From: Trichuris trichiura
Taxonomy: Eukaryota > Nematoda > Enoplea > Trichinellida > Trichuridae
NCBI GenBank assembly: GCA_037903355.1
Contig: JBAJFE010000026.1
Span: forward strand, 6,758,001-6,822,000
DNA: 64,000 nucleotides
Direction: 5' to 3'
The position numbers and the translations under genes were made by a program. Of this stretch, positions 22,427-35,330 are shown piece by piece. Numbering within the stretch: the stretch's first letter is position 1; every line of letters starts with the position of its first letter. The notes beneath the pieces were generated by a model. The model was not told the DNA's origin, did no database searches, and was given only the letters and a program-made list of their open reading frames with translations.

Positions 22427-23400
22427 CAGATTCACAAGACAGCTCTCTTCTACAGTAGCACCGTTTATTATTCGAAATGGAACGAGTCGTTTTCATTGAG
22501 GTTGAGAAATGACGAAAGTTCCGGGGCGCAACTGGCCCCATTTCTTAGTGTTGAAGATCTCAGTCAGATGAGGGGAGTCACGTGCCAGAAGCTTTGTCTC
22601 TTTTTTAAAATCAACAAACATGTCCCCTATAAGGCTCAGATTCCGAGATAGGGTGCAAAGACCTGTCGTCAGTGATTCTATCCTTAGCATCTTTTACCAC
22701 CAGATTATCTGTGACCTGAAAGCTTAGTCCAAGTAGAATTTCTAGAGAAAAAGCCTTTTCTAGCTAAAGGTTGTGAGGGTGAAGGATGCAGATACAAAAA
22801 GCTACGCTTTTAAGATCTCGTTTTATCACATTCTTCCCTCGTAGTGTCTCAACGACTAGCAGTTTTTCCAGCCTGCAAAAATTACTTTTCGCTAGAATTG
22901 GTTCGCTCCGAGTCGAACACCTCATTTAAGCTTTGTGTGCGAGTTCTTCGGCTTCTTGTCCAAGTGATTGTCATTACTTCTTTTCTTAGTGAGCTCGTAT
23001 TTAACTCATCAAAGTCACATTCACACGTGCTTGATAGTGCTACATGCTCTGAAACAATGTGAAATGCTGTTGCTTTAGTTTTATTGGTTTCCAGCTATCC
23101 ACTTCGTTGCGCTCCCTTTTGCAAGAACATATGTTATTGATTCTTATGTTGGCAGCACGCAAAAGTGTCAAGAAAGCGGACAGAGATGGCAATAAAGGTG
23201 CAGCGCATATTTATAGGCTTTTTTCCCAACAGATTAAAAGTAAAGTCTGCTGCGTATCCCCTTCACGCAAAGTACTCGTACATTCAGTTTTAAGAGGTAT
23301 TCAATTGTTTATTAAGTGCTACAGAGCCAGTAATACTAATGCTCTGAAGACGATGAAACAGCTGTTGTCTTTCAAAAAAGCCTTCAACGGCTGACCTACC
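22427..23400. other. Start of region D, no gene recognised
   Basis: Unique sequence following the B' palindrome. It has short open frames on both strands but no recognised domain, terminal repeat or clear splice chain. Confidence 0.5.
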
Positions 23401-24530
23401 ATTTTAAAATCATAGATATTCTGTTCTCAGAACTTGGCTGCACACACTGCAAGGGCACATACGCCAAGTAGAGGTCTAGTAAAAAGAGTGCCATGAGACT
23501 CGCATGCACACTGCCAGCAGTTGAATGTTAACAGAGCCTTCCAAGGAACATCTTTTCTACAGTTCAACTTCATCTTCAGTTTTATACAGAGGCCATTCTA
23601 ATCAGATGCGTAAGGAAAACCTGTTCTATAACTTGGAGAGCTTTCCTTTTCTATCCACAAAAGCACTCTTTTGTGCAAGGTTCGTGAAGACATTAAGCTA
23701 TTTCCTAAGTACGTAACAAGTGGACAGCACAAAACAATTTCAGCAATGAATACTTCTACGTTCAGCTAACGGTCTGTACAGAATGATCACGTCAGAGCGA
23801 TTAACAGAAACAATGATCCTCGCGATAACACTTCAGCCTTCTTAACGTTTAAAGTTCCGCATGGTTCTTCCATGGGCACGATCTCGGTACCGATCACAAC
23901 AAGCACGCTTTTCACAAGTTGCATCGCTCTTCAAAAGTTATGCAACGAGGTAACCATTAAGCGTCAAACAGTATTCACTCTCAAAAAATTGACCACGTCT
24001 ACAAGGCCAAAACTTTCGGGTCAAATCTGATTCTAGTATTACTCACAAAACGTGAAACCGAAGACTTCAGCAATTCTAGGTGCGTCGAACTGTGATTACT
24101 CACCACTTATCACAGGTTGTCCATCGTATCATCAGGCTTCATGCGTGTATCACAGACGAATCAAAGGTAAATGCACAGGTAAGTGTTAAATGTCATGAAC
24201 ACAAACCTTTGCGAGAGAAGCTTGACTGTGATCAACAATTTCAGGCATCCATTTGCGCTAGTCGTAAGTGCAAACAGCGCCTGGAACGAAGCACCTATTT
24301 CCTTCACAGTTGTATGATTGATTCCCGCGATGACATAGATAGTTAGCCGTTCTTCGTCTGAGCGTCGTTGAAGTATCTTGTAAGCTGCAGACCATGATGA
24401 GTGTCAGAAAATTACACTCGTTAATGCACTCCTGGTGTGAATGCACTGATGTGCAGAAATAATCAAAAATTATACAAGGCAGGAATCATTAGTGCATATG
24501 TACCACACAGAAATTACTTCCTTCTAGGCT
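23400..24530 (+). repeat. Diverged tandem-duplication unit R1 (partial)
   Basis: Similar to parts of R2 (for example CCAAGGAACATCTT at about 23538 and 25898) and R3 (for example the segment at 24080-24440 against 30266-30530, sharing TGTATCACAGACGAATCAAA-like sequence). Identity by eye is about 75-80%. A frame containing CKQRLERSTYFL has counterparts in all three units, but no gene can be assembled with confidence. Confidence 0.6.
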
Positions 24531-24813
24531 TTTACGACTACTCAGACTGACAGTTTTAAATGAATTTAAGTGAAGGTTTCGGTTTCACGGTTTCGTAAGA
24601 GCAAAGAATTACTTTAAAGCTCAAGGAACAAAAACTGACAGACGATCAACCGTTAAAAACGCTTATAAGCAACATAGATCAGGAAAAGAAATGAAACTGG
24701 AGCAACGCGTTCCATTCGGATTTGCATTTCCGCCGTCGGGAAAGATACACTAAACAAAATTCGCTTAATTGCCGTATACTTAAATTTACTAAAAAGCTGG
24801 ATTTACTAAAAGT

Positions 24814-25221
24814 TTTCTACGGCTTTTCCCGTTTATCGGTTGTGCTTGTATCTGTAAATTAGACGAAACAGCTGCTCTACCAACGGATGGATGAGCCGTT
24901 ATTAAGAAAAATTGTACAGATGTCAATGCACTCAACTGCTTAATATCAGAGCTTTCGGAACGCTCTAGTTCCGTCGTCAGTGAGGTGGTGGAGTAGAAGA
25001 CCATACACCACGATGGAAGACTTTGAAATGGCTGAAACTAGCTGACACCATCTCACTGACGACGGAACTAGGCGTTCCGAAAGCTGTGATATTAAACAGT
25101 TGAGTGCATTGACATCTGTACAATTTTTTTTAATAACGGCTCATCCATCCGTTGGTAGAGCAGCTGCTTCGTCTAATTTACAGATACTAGCACAACCGAT
25201 AAACGGGAAAAGGCGTAGAAG
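24814..25221. mobile_element. Foldback-type element, copy 1
   Basis: Two inverted arms of about 175-180 bp (24814-24990 and 25046-25221) share CTTTTCCCGTTTATCGGTTG, TCTGTAAATTAGACGAA and GTTCCGTCGTCAGTGAG. The spacer of about 55 bp, starting GTAGAAGACCATACACCACG, is repeated almost exactly just outside the right arm (25215-25270). No coding capacity; a non-autonomous foldback/MITE. Confidence 0.75.
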
Positions 25222-25749
25222 ACCATACACCACGATGGAAGACATTGAAATGGCTGAAACTAGCTGCATGGAGCCTCTGCTTCAGTGCCACGAGCCAGTG
25301 GGACCGAGAATGTGAACGCTGAATCTTTCGCTGCTCAAGAGGGTTCAGTAGACAAAAACTACCACTTCGCTTACACCTTTATACATCCCGCACAGCCGTT
25401 GAAAGATGCAACAGAGGCTGCAGAATCGGCTACATCTTCGCTCGCAACTGCATCCCGTAGCATAATGTTATCATCCTATTCAGTTAGAGGGAAACGTGCT
25501 TATTGGAAAAGCGGACGCAAGCAGGAACGCAGCTCTTCAGCTACAAAACGCCTGATTTTACTTTGGTGAACTTATCCAACACTCACATAATCTGCCATCT
25601 CCAATGCGTGGTCACCAACATGACATGTGTACCTGATCGACCAGCAAAATCATTGGTCAGATGGTTGGATGACCTGACCTAATAATTGTCCAGTCCGGTG
25701 CTGGATGAGTGGTCAGCCTTAACCAGCACGTCTACTGAAGCCTTCACCT

Positions 25750-28700
25750 GCTGGCCTAAAAAATTTTTAATCGTTGGTATCCACTGCTCAGAATTTGGCC
25801 GCACATACTGGAAGAGCACATATGCCAGGTGGACGTCCGTTAAAAGAGCGACATGACAACTCGCATGCATACGGCCAGCACTCGTACATTGAGTCATCCA
25901 AGGAACATCTTTCATATTGTTCAACTTCACCTTCAGTTCTGTGCAAAGCGCATTCAAACCAGATTCATCACAGACAACATGTTCAATGACTTTGCCAACC
26001 TTTCATTTCCCCATACAAAAGCATTCGTTCTGTGAAAGAGACGCAAAAACATTTAGCCGTTTCATCAGTGGGCAGCTAATGAAGCATATGACTCGATTTC
26101 AGCAAAGAGCACCTCCATGGTCAGCTAACGGCCTGCATGAACTGATCACGCCAGGGCAATTAACAGAAGCAGCAATCTTCTAGAAACCACTTCAGCTCTC
26201 TTAACTTTTAGACAATCCTTTGCGTGATAAGGTTGTCTATGATGAAAACTTTCCGACACCCATTTGCATCAACCCTAATTGCAAACAACGCACGGAACAA
26301 AGCATCCAATTTCTTTGCAGTTGCGTCGTTGCGTTCCGCTATAACATACATGCACGGCGGTGCCTTGACCAGCCGTCCGTTGAAATATATTCTCAGCTGA
26401 AGACAACGGTGAATGTCAGAATGTTACTTTGTGAGTACATAGATCAAGGGAACGCACTGAAATAATGAAGAACTATGCGAGACATAAGCTATTAGTGTAT
26501 ACGTACAGTAAAGAAAATTACTTCACTTCAGCCTTTTGAAAAACATGGGCATTCGACCTCACGCAATTTGAGTCTTCGTTGAATATGGACACTTGGACTC
26601 CTTCGTCACAGTATGCACAGGATATCACAAAGGGAATTCTAATGTGCGTAATGTTGGAAATATATCAACTCATACAGTATGCGTTACATATCCTACACAT
26701 CACGTTAACTCTCTACTGTGTTCTGAGCAATAAAGGGTGTACTCTGCGTTCAAAATTACAATGTAGCCAACGCCGTGACCGTCCACTGGCCGCTGCTTGT
26801 GAGCCAGGAACTCGAGACTTCAACATACGGGCAGTACTATAGGTCCACGAAAGCGGCGTCTTCATTTTGTTTCACGCGCACGCAATAACAGAGATCGTCA
26901 CGACTCGATTGTTTTCGCTGTAAAGTGCGCCGGTGCATTCGATGGCCTCTTAGGTGCGCATCATGCAGGTTATTCTACCATTAGAAATGATGTCAGACGA
27001 TGATTAAGATCCATATTCAGCACTCACATAAGGTGTGAGACAATGGAAACTGAGAAAATGAACCAGCATTTCGTTCAGATTATAAACGACATTCCAGCTG
27101 AAATATATACTTCAGACTAGCAAAGGTCTGCATTACTCATGCAGAACGTAGGCCGACATTGCTCAGCAGAACACAGCCATTTTTATATGAAACGTACTTG
27201 GTGAACATTTAACATTTAAATTATGACCGGCGGATTTCTGGCAGTGCTTGCGTTCACAGAGACCGAGTAACATTTAAGCAGCTATTCGCTTTTTCTCTGT
27301 TCTTCTTGAGTAAAGTTGGTCATCATTGGAAACGACACATTCACTGTGGTAACCATAGCATTGTGGAACTTGTTCTACAAAGGAAGACACAAACAAGAAT
27401 TCTCTGTTGACTTCGTCTGTGATGAAATTGTGTGCGAGGACAACAACATTGGACGAATATGTTTTCAGAGCACGCTTCACTGTCTTCCATGGAAGGAATA
27501 TTTCAGTTTGCATCCATTGACACGCAGAATCTGCACTGCAAAAAGGGTGGATGACTCTAAAGTGAAGTGAGCAGCCGTCGTCTCTCATTAGCGTTTGGCA
27601 GTCTTTGGGATGCATCATTCAGGTAGCAGCACAACGTGAAAATAACGGAGGCCACATTTGTCTCCCACTCATAACGCCGATGTAAACTCTGAAGAATTCC
27701 GTCTCCGCTGCACACGTTGGCTTCTTCATAGAAGCCTTAATGTTCTGCTCGGTATTCAACAGTGACGTCCTGAAAATGCTAACAGCACTGATGAGTGCAC
27801 GGATCAGTACTAGCAGCCCGTAAGATGACTTTGACAAAGCTATGAAAAAGACACCGATGAACAGTGCACAAGCTTACCAACATGGAAAGAACAAACCTGA
27901 ATAGATTTTTTTAAGCGACGTGAGAACAACGGAGAAGGAGAGTTGGTGAAGAGTGATTGTAGTACTTCACAAATAGGATGCTCAGCCATGTCAATTCACA
28001 AAATGCGCGGTATTCAAAGCCAATTAGCTGGCCGGTCAACACGCATATCCTTCCAGTAACCAACCGGAATTGCAAGTTTTCTTCAACGCAGATAATGGAG
28101 TGAGTTTTTTGCACTAGTGAAAATATGCAAGAGCAGCAGGCGCTTCTGTGGTTGCGCCGGCAACATTTCAGTTGCCTGACTTCAGTTCTCCCGTATGGAA
28201 GCAGTTAACGGAAGGCAGAAATCAACTGCAAGTCACACTGTCATAGTTTCACCTCTTCTCAGCCTTTCACAGATAATCCGGCTTTTGGATACCAGAATGT
28301 CTGGTAGGATTCCATCTGGTAGCGTAAACGAGTTAGTCACAGTAGTCGTAGGTATAGCAAGAATATCAATGCTGAATGAGTATGTTTCACCATAGGCAGT
28401 CTCACTTGAGTGCAAGCAGCACATCACATGACTGGTCTGCTGGTAGCATACTGTTACCAGTCCGTTGGCGCCCATACTGACTAATTGCATTCCAGGTTTG
28501 TGCAATGGCATCGCTGCTTCCATACCATAGACACAATTGCTTTGCTTTTATTTGCTGCTCTTCTTCACAGCTGTCTTAGTTTTTTGCTGTTTTGTGCTTT
28601 GTTTGTTCCATCGCTAAATTCCAACACCCGTAGCTGCTTCTCTCTTTATCAGTTCTCCTTTCAGCGCACACATTGGATACAAGCCATTCTGCCAGGCAAA

Positions 28701-28870
28701 GCTATCAGTTTTTGCCATTCTAACTTCGATAGCTTCGGTGTGGGTTTCTGGATACCTAAACAGCATCTTGGCTTTCCAGTGCGCTTTGAACTGACGTGTA
28801 GAGTAATCAAGGTACGTGTTCACCTTTCACGACTCAAGAAATAGGAACAAATCACGGCTTGGAAGTCAAA
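25750..28870 (+). repeat. Diverged tandem-duplication unit R2
   Basis: Direct-repeat partner of R3: 26455 pairs with about 30538, and 26820-28870 pairs with about 31727-33785 at an offset near 4905. R3 has about 830 bp extra in between. Blocks such as CACAAACAAGAATTCT and CAGTGACGTCCTGAAA/CACTGACGTCCTGAAA are shared. Identity is about 75-80%. Frames are not consistently conserved, so the unit looks mainly decayed. Confidence 0.65.
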
Positions 28871-29680
28871 AGGAGTTCATTTATACAGTCTGCTGTTCGA
28901 CTTCAACAGTGCAATGAAATTCAAAATGACCACAGACAAAGGAAGCTTTCCTCAATGCGACTAAATTAAAAGGCGTAAAGACAATGCGGTTAGTCGAATA
29001 AACGCCTTTGCGCAAACCAAAAATGGTGAAATGACTAACGTAGAAGCCGACAGAAGCACTGCCAGAGAGAACATTTCTATCGGACAGAAATAAGCAAATG
29101 GTTTCATCAAAGCGTTCATGATTGGACGACGTCATCAGCAATCCACTGGCGGCAGACATGTCTGCAAACATCAGCCAGCACCTGCCAGTTAATCGTTGCA
29201 GCTGCACAGCTTACTGAAACGACGGCTTGTCCTTCCGAGCAATCATCTCGCAGATGCAATGTTCGCTTTTCAGCAACTGATTACTTTATGAACTGATGTC
29301 TTAAAGAATGCTTATAACTTGTCGGAGTCATCATATGGTAAACCACAGCATCGTGCAACAGTAAAACATTCAGGAACTGTATGAGAAAGTATATCCCTTC
29401 GTATACGTACCTGCAATGGAGACATGCTCTCTAATCACTTCAGAACTTTGTAGAATACAAAGCCGTGGCAATTCAACCAGCTGCTGACGCACCGGTGAAT
29501 ATATTCGTTCACGACTGCAAGGAATCCAGTGAAAGTTCCTAAAGAACACAAGAACAGAACAAACAGTGAAAGGTCCTAAAGAAGAGAATGACGTCTTTTT
29601 CAGCGACTGGATGCCATTGATCGTCATAAAAACCTCTTCTCTTAAAGGAAATAAAAACTTGGAAGGTTTTGTCTTTTGTC
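28614..29680 (-). pseudogene. Exon-like pieces of a multi-membrane-span protein, unidentified
   Basis: Several minus-strand frames next to plausible short-intron splice sites are strongly hydrophobic: DLSLFVLFLCSLGTFTGFLA (29575-29435), INWQVLADVCRHVCRQW near 29190, and PFAYFCPIEMFSLAVLLSAS followed by STLVISPFLV (29119-28961). A last piece reads FAWQNGLYPMCALKGELIK (28790-28620) after a 54-bp GT-AG segment. Together they suggest a receptor- or transporter-like gene, but a complete phase-consistent chain could not be built and no family is claimed. Confidence 0.25.
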
Positions 29681-29949
29681 ACCCGTCTGTCTTTTTGAAG
29701 GCCCAATTAACATTTGACAAGTTCGGGCACTCGCAGTAGACCTTTAGCCACCGTAATTTAATCGTCGTGAGATACTAATGTCTTGCTTAGGAACACTTCC
29801 GTGAAAGTTTAACAACTAATTCGGGAGCACCATACGCTGATAAAATGACCACGGTAGTTAACTTCTTCTTTAAGAATGGAAAGTGGTGAGGTGGCTGACA
29901 CAAGCTGAATGTAAACTCATATTCAGTGTCACCAGCAATTGCGTCCGTA

Positions 29950-32900
29950 AATGTGAGCGACAAATCCTTCACAGCTCATAATCGTCCAGTAGACAGAGGT
30001 TGCCACTTGGGTCTTATCTTTAAACGTCCTGCCAGCTTGCGAGGCATATAACAGATTCGTGGTTCTGATCACAAAAAATATCGATTTCACAAGCTGATAT
30101 GGTCGTCGTGAGTAATGCAGCAGAGCAACCGTTCAACCAGGAACAGTAATCATTCTCAGAAAAACGACCACGCCAACGACGCTAATATTTTCATGGCAAA
30201 ACTGCCTCTAGCCTTAATCGCAGAAAATGAATGCGCAGCTTCAGAAATTCTAGGTACATCGAACTGTGATTACTTTCCACTTAGCACTGACTCTCCGTCT
30301 TATCCTCAGGCTTCGTGCGTGTATCCCAGACGAATCAAAGGTAAGTGCACAAGTAAGTGCTAAATGTCATGAACACAATCCTTTGCAAGAGAAGATTGAC
30401 CATGAGGAACAATTTCAGGCATCCGTTCGCGTGAACGGTGATTGCAAACAGCGTCCGGAACAAAGCACCTATTTTCTTTGCAGTTGCGTGATCGATTTCC
30501 GCTAAGAAATGCATACATGGCGGTGCCAACGCACTGATGCACTGAAATTACAAAACATTAGACATGACAGGAGTCATTACTGCATACGAACCCTAAAAAA
30601 AATTACTTCGCTTCAGCGTTTTGGAAGACATCGAAATCCAACTGCAACGGGTTTGAATCTTTCTTGAATATCAACGCTTTGTTTCCTTCACTGCCGCATG
30701 CACTGAATATGAAGGGAACTTGAACGTATGCAATGGCAGCTTGGAGTTCACATCAGCAGTTAGAGTGACGCGGTTCGTACGCAGTAAAGCAATTATCTTC
30801 ACGAAACTGTGGATCTGAAGGCCACTTTTGCTGTTTTTTGTATGTCCAGTGGAGTTTCCTTGAAACAGAAACGCCAACAGCAGACATTTGAAAAACTAAA
30901 CGCTGGCATCGAAGAGCGAATTTCCAACACGACCGTATATTTCGTCTTCTTTTGTCGTAAAAAATGTAGTGACGCTTGCAACACCGCGGAAGCAATCTGT
31001 GCATGCGTACTTCTGCCGCCATACCAGCCACTAGCTGCACCATGTCGATGAAAGCTTCTGAGTTTAAGCATACACACATGCCTTTCATCAATCAAAGCTT
31101 TCTTCTGGTTATAATGCAGACTGTCTTTCATGCCATCAGACGTAGACCAAACGGAGACATGAGTCACTTTCTTCGCAAAAGTGAAGCATTATTGCGTTGA
31201 AGTTCGACTGGCCGAAGATGTTCTGCGCATGAGCAAAGTGTTTCAGTGCTGTGATCAGGGCAGAGAGGAGGACAGTTGCAATCGAAACCCATTGAGTATC
31301 TGGCATGACGTATTACAGCAGGGCCTAACTGTGCTCGAATGCTTTGAACAGTACGTATGCCACACACAAGCCGCTAACACTAGCTTTTTTCTCCTACACG
31401 CGTTTCTTCATTGTCAACCGCCAAAGCTGCAATTTTTTCCGTTGGGATTCCTAAGATCGAAGTGCACAGACACGTGTACTTGCTATCGCAGGATTCTTCG
31501 AAGCCAAGCAAAATCGTCACAAACAATCGTCTAAACAAGGGCATGTCCCTTTTGGCGGAAGGGAACAAAACCAGGACAACAGTGCATCTTTTTTGGAGAA
31601 CTCTTTGGTATCGAGTGATCTAGAGCGCATGTTGCCTGTGAACGCGGTTAGCTTGCCGTGGCCAATGTAGTTTAACGAACGATGCAACCGTCTGATGGCT
31701 GCTCCATGCGAGCCAGGAACTCGAGGCTTCAACTTACGTCCGGTACTATAAGTCGTCCAAAGCGAAGTCCCCATTTCGCTTCGCGTCTACGTGATAACAG
31801 AGAACCTTCGCGAATCCACACTTTCTGTGGCATGCGCGTTAAAGCGTTGGATGACCTCATATGTGCGCATTGTGCAGATCATTCCACTAACAGAAAATTA
31901 CGTCAGAAACTGAATGATGTTCAAAACTGGCGCTGATATAAAGTGCGCAATAATAGAACCTTCCTGATAATGAACGAGCACTTCTTCAGATTACAAATGT
32001 CGTCTGACTTGAAATGTTGATTTCAGACGTGCACTGATCTGCACCGATCATGCTACGCGTACGCCGAAAATTCTTCAGCAGAGCTTGGCCGTATTGGTGC
32101 GAGACTTATGTGGTCAGCAGTTAACACCTAAAATATGGTGGGCGAGTTTGTGGCACTGCTTTCGCTCACAGTGACTGTGTAATAGTTAAGGAACCATTGA
32201 CTTTTTCTTTGTTCCTCTTGACTCAATAATGACAGTCGTTGGAAATGACAAAATCGCCCATGTAACCACAGGATTGTCGAAACTGCTCCACAACTCAGGA
32301 CACAAACAAGAATTCTGCGCTGATTCCGTATGTGGTAGAGTTATGTCGGAGGATAATAAATACCCTTGGTTAAATCAGTTTCCGATGCTCACTTCGCTCT
32401 TTCCAATAGAAAAAACATTTCACTTTGCGTCCATTCAAACGCAACTTCTGCATGGCAAAAAGGGAAGAACTTAATGTGAAGTCAGCAGCCTCTTCTTCCA
32501 TTAACATTTGCAGTATTTGGGATGCGCCACAGTAGGTCAACAATAAAAATAACAGAGCCCACACTTTTTCCAACTCATAATATAACGTCCGTTTAAGTTT
32601 GTAGAACCCAGTTTTCGCTGCGCACGTTGCCTTCTTTATGGAAGTCTTAACGTTCTATTCAGTATTCAACACTGACGTCCTGAAAGTGTGAGCAGCACTG
32701 GTCAGTGCGCGGATCACTACTGGAAACCCGTGAAAATACCTATACGAGGCACTGAAAAAGATTCGAATGAACACTTCACAAGCTTGTCAACATGCAAGAA
32801 ACAAGCCTGAATAGAGCATGTTCACTGACATGAAAGTAACGAAGAAGGAGAGTTGGTAAACAGTGCCTGTAGTACTTCCCAATTGCGATATGCCGCCATG

Positions 32901-33785
32901 TCCGTTCATGAACTGGGTGCGTTTCAATGTCATTTGGCTTGCCAGTCAACATGCACGACTTTCCAGGAGCTGAGCGGAATTGCGACTTTTCTTCTGTTCA
33001 GATAATGGGGTACGTTTTCTAGACTAACGAAGATATGCAAGAGCATGCATCAGCTTCTGTGCTGGCGCCGGCAAATACTTAGTAGGCTGACCTGATTTGG
33101 CTCACATGATAAGAGATCGCATAAAGGAGAAATCATTTGCGCGTTGAACTGGCACTGCTTTTTCATCAGTTGTCAGCCTTTCACAGGTAATGGGAGTTTT
33201 AAATTCCAGAACGCCCGACAGGTTTCCACTTGGTAGCGGAAACGTCTTAATCGCAGTAGCCAGAGCCATAATTTGAATAGTAACTTTGAGTCAGTATGTT
33301 CTACCATACGCACTCTCACTTGAATGCTAGCAGCACCTGACATGAATGAACTGCTAGGAGCATACTGTTAGCAGTTCGCTGCTGTCCATAACTGACTGAT
33401 CGCATTCCTGGTTCGTGAAGTAGGCACGCTACTTCGATACCGCAGACAGATGTGCTTCGCTTTCGTTTGTTGTTCTTCTTCACAGCTGACTTAACGTATT
33501 GCTCTTTTGTGTTTTGTTGTTTCATCGCTGAGTTCCCATGCCTGTACCTGCTCCTATGTTCTTCAATTCTTCCTTCAGTACATACATTCGACATAAGCCT
33601 TTCTGTCAGGCAAAGCTGCGAGTTTTTACTGCTTGAAGTTTGAAAGCTGGGGTTTGGTTTCCTGGATAGCGAAACTGCACTTAGCCTTTTAAATGATCTT
33701 TGAATTTATATGCTGTGCAATTAACCATGTGTTCAATTTTCGTGACGCAGAAAATGGGAACAAACCGCGATTAAGAAGTTAGCAG
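29950..33785 (+). repeat. Diverged tandem-duplication unit R3
   Basis: Partner of R1 (from about 30060) and R2 (from about 30360 to 33785), with about 830 bp not in R2 (roughly 30740-31640). ORFs overlap on both strands within the extra piece, but none is convincing. Confidence 0.6.
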
Positions 33786-34764
33786 CAGAACAGAATTACT
33801 GGAGGGAAAGAGCGAATGGTAACAGTAGTATACCTGTGAGTAGCGCCAATAATTTGGACTTGACCATTATGGTGACCGTTGAGTGAAGGTCAACGTAAGA
33901 CCACTGTAAATACATACTAACGTCACCGTTGCAATAGTTGTTCACTGCAATTTCATAGATGAACCGGCGTTTACTGCACGGGATTGAAAGACTGTAGCAA
34001 ACCAGACACGTGCACTGTGCTCTGCTCTGCTCATAATAAGTATAGTTGTTTTGTTCAACAGAAGAACGTTAACACATCCAAATAGGCGACAGCTCACAAA
34101 TGTTCAACTAAGCATCAATGGGAAAAATGACCCACTGTAGTAGCTCCAGAAAAGAAGTTAACCAGCCGTTGTTTACTATTACACACCATCATGTGAACAT
34201 GAGAGGGCACTTCACTATGAGTTGTGATCATGAGGCACACGTAACGATCATGTGATCATAACTGCTCACTACTACGATGAGGTCAAATAGAGGTCAGGAG
34301 GAAAGCTTACCTTCGCTTCGTGGCGTGAAATGTAAGCTTTAGCGAATCAGCCTAATCAAACAACGTAATTTGCTGAGGTCTCCGTAAGGTCGCGTATATT
34401 TTTCCGCACACAGAGCAGTACTCAAACTTTGGCCGCTTTAAGCAACCTCTGAGCGTTAAGTGCTTTAAAGGAGCATTCCATAACTTGTCCCAGACGCTTT
34501 CTGGATAGGAAGTATACTGCTAAGAAAGTGTTGAGTTGTTTCTCAGACAAAGCGACTTCAGAGCACCAAGGTCACTTCGTTTTTTGAAATGGATCGCAGG
34601 TATAGCGTCGATTATAAGTTTCCGCTTCCAATGTATGGGCAAGTGAAAAATGGTTGAACGTCATGTACATAGTGTAATTGGTCAGCTACCTTCCATGCTT
34701 CATTAAAAAAGAATGTATTCCATGTCCTGATCAATACACGACAAAGCGAATTGTGAAGCAGAGG

Positions 34765-34782
34765 GAGAGAGAGAGAGAGAGG
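34765..34782 (+). repeat. (GA)n microsatellite
   Basis: An uninterrupted run of GA dinucleotides of about 18 bp. Confidence 0.85.
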
Positions 34783-35195
34783 GACGCAACAGGACGGCAC
34801 AGGAGCCGTAGTCAAACTGACCGTCGCTACCAGCAATGACCGCTTTATATACCTTTCTCTGTGTAAATACATCGGGGCGTGGCATAATTGCATGTTTGCC
34901 ATGTGCTTCCCTAATTGCTCAGGTAAAATGATTGGTCAGTTTGGTCATGGCTAACTTCGGTGACCTTCCCCGTGATCGTCGTGGTCATATGAGCACTTGT
35001 TTATTACACACAGATTATGACTAATCAGTCGGTAATGCGGAAGTGGAAACAACACACGAGTGTTACTTACCATTCATTCATACGCATCATTGTGGAGATA
35101 CATCTGCTGTGCGACTTCCACCGGCAGTGAAATTGAAATTAGCCACATTCAATGGAAGTTTTTCTCGCTACCGCTGCCACAACTCAGCAGTGTAA

Positions 35196-35330
35196 CGAAG
35201 CTGACGACGGAACAAGAGCAGTTCTGAAACGTACTGTATAGAGTTTGTTCTGTATTTTCTCTAACAATTTGCTTATCCATTCGTTTTAAGGCCCTTTGAA
35301 GTTTACTTACAGATATATCAAACAGGCTGA
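35196..35330. mobile_element. Decayed half of the foldback element family
   Basis: CTGACGACGGAACAAGAGCA, GCTTATCCATTCG and TTACAGATATATCAAACAG occur in the same order and spacing as one arm of the elements at 24814 and 40571. The other arm is missing. Confidence 0.4.
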
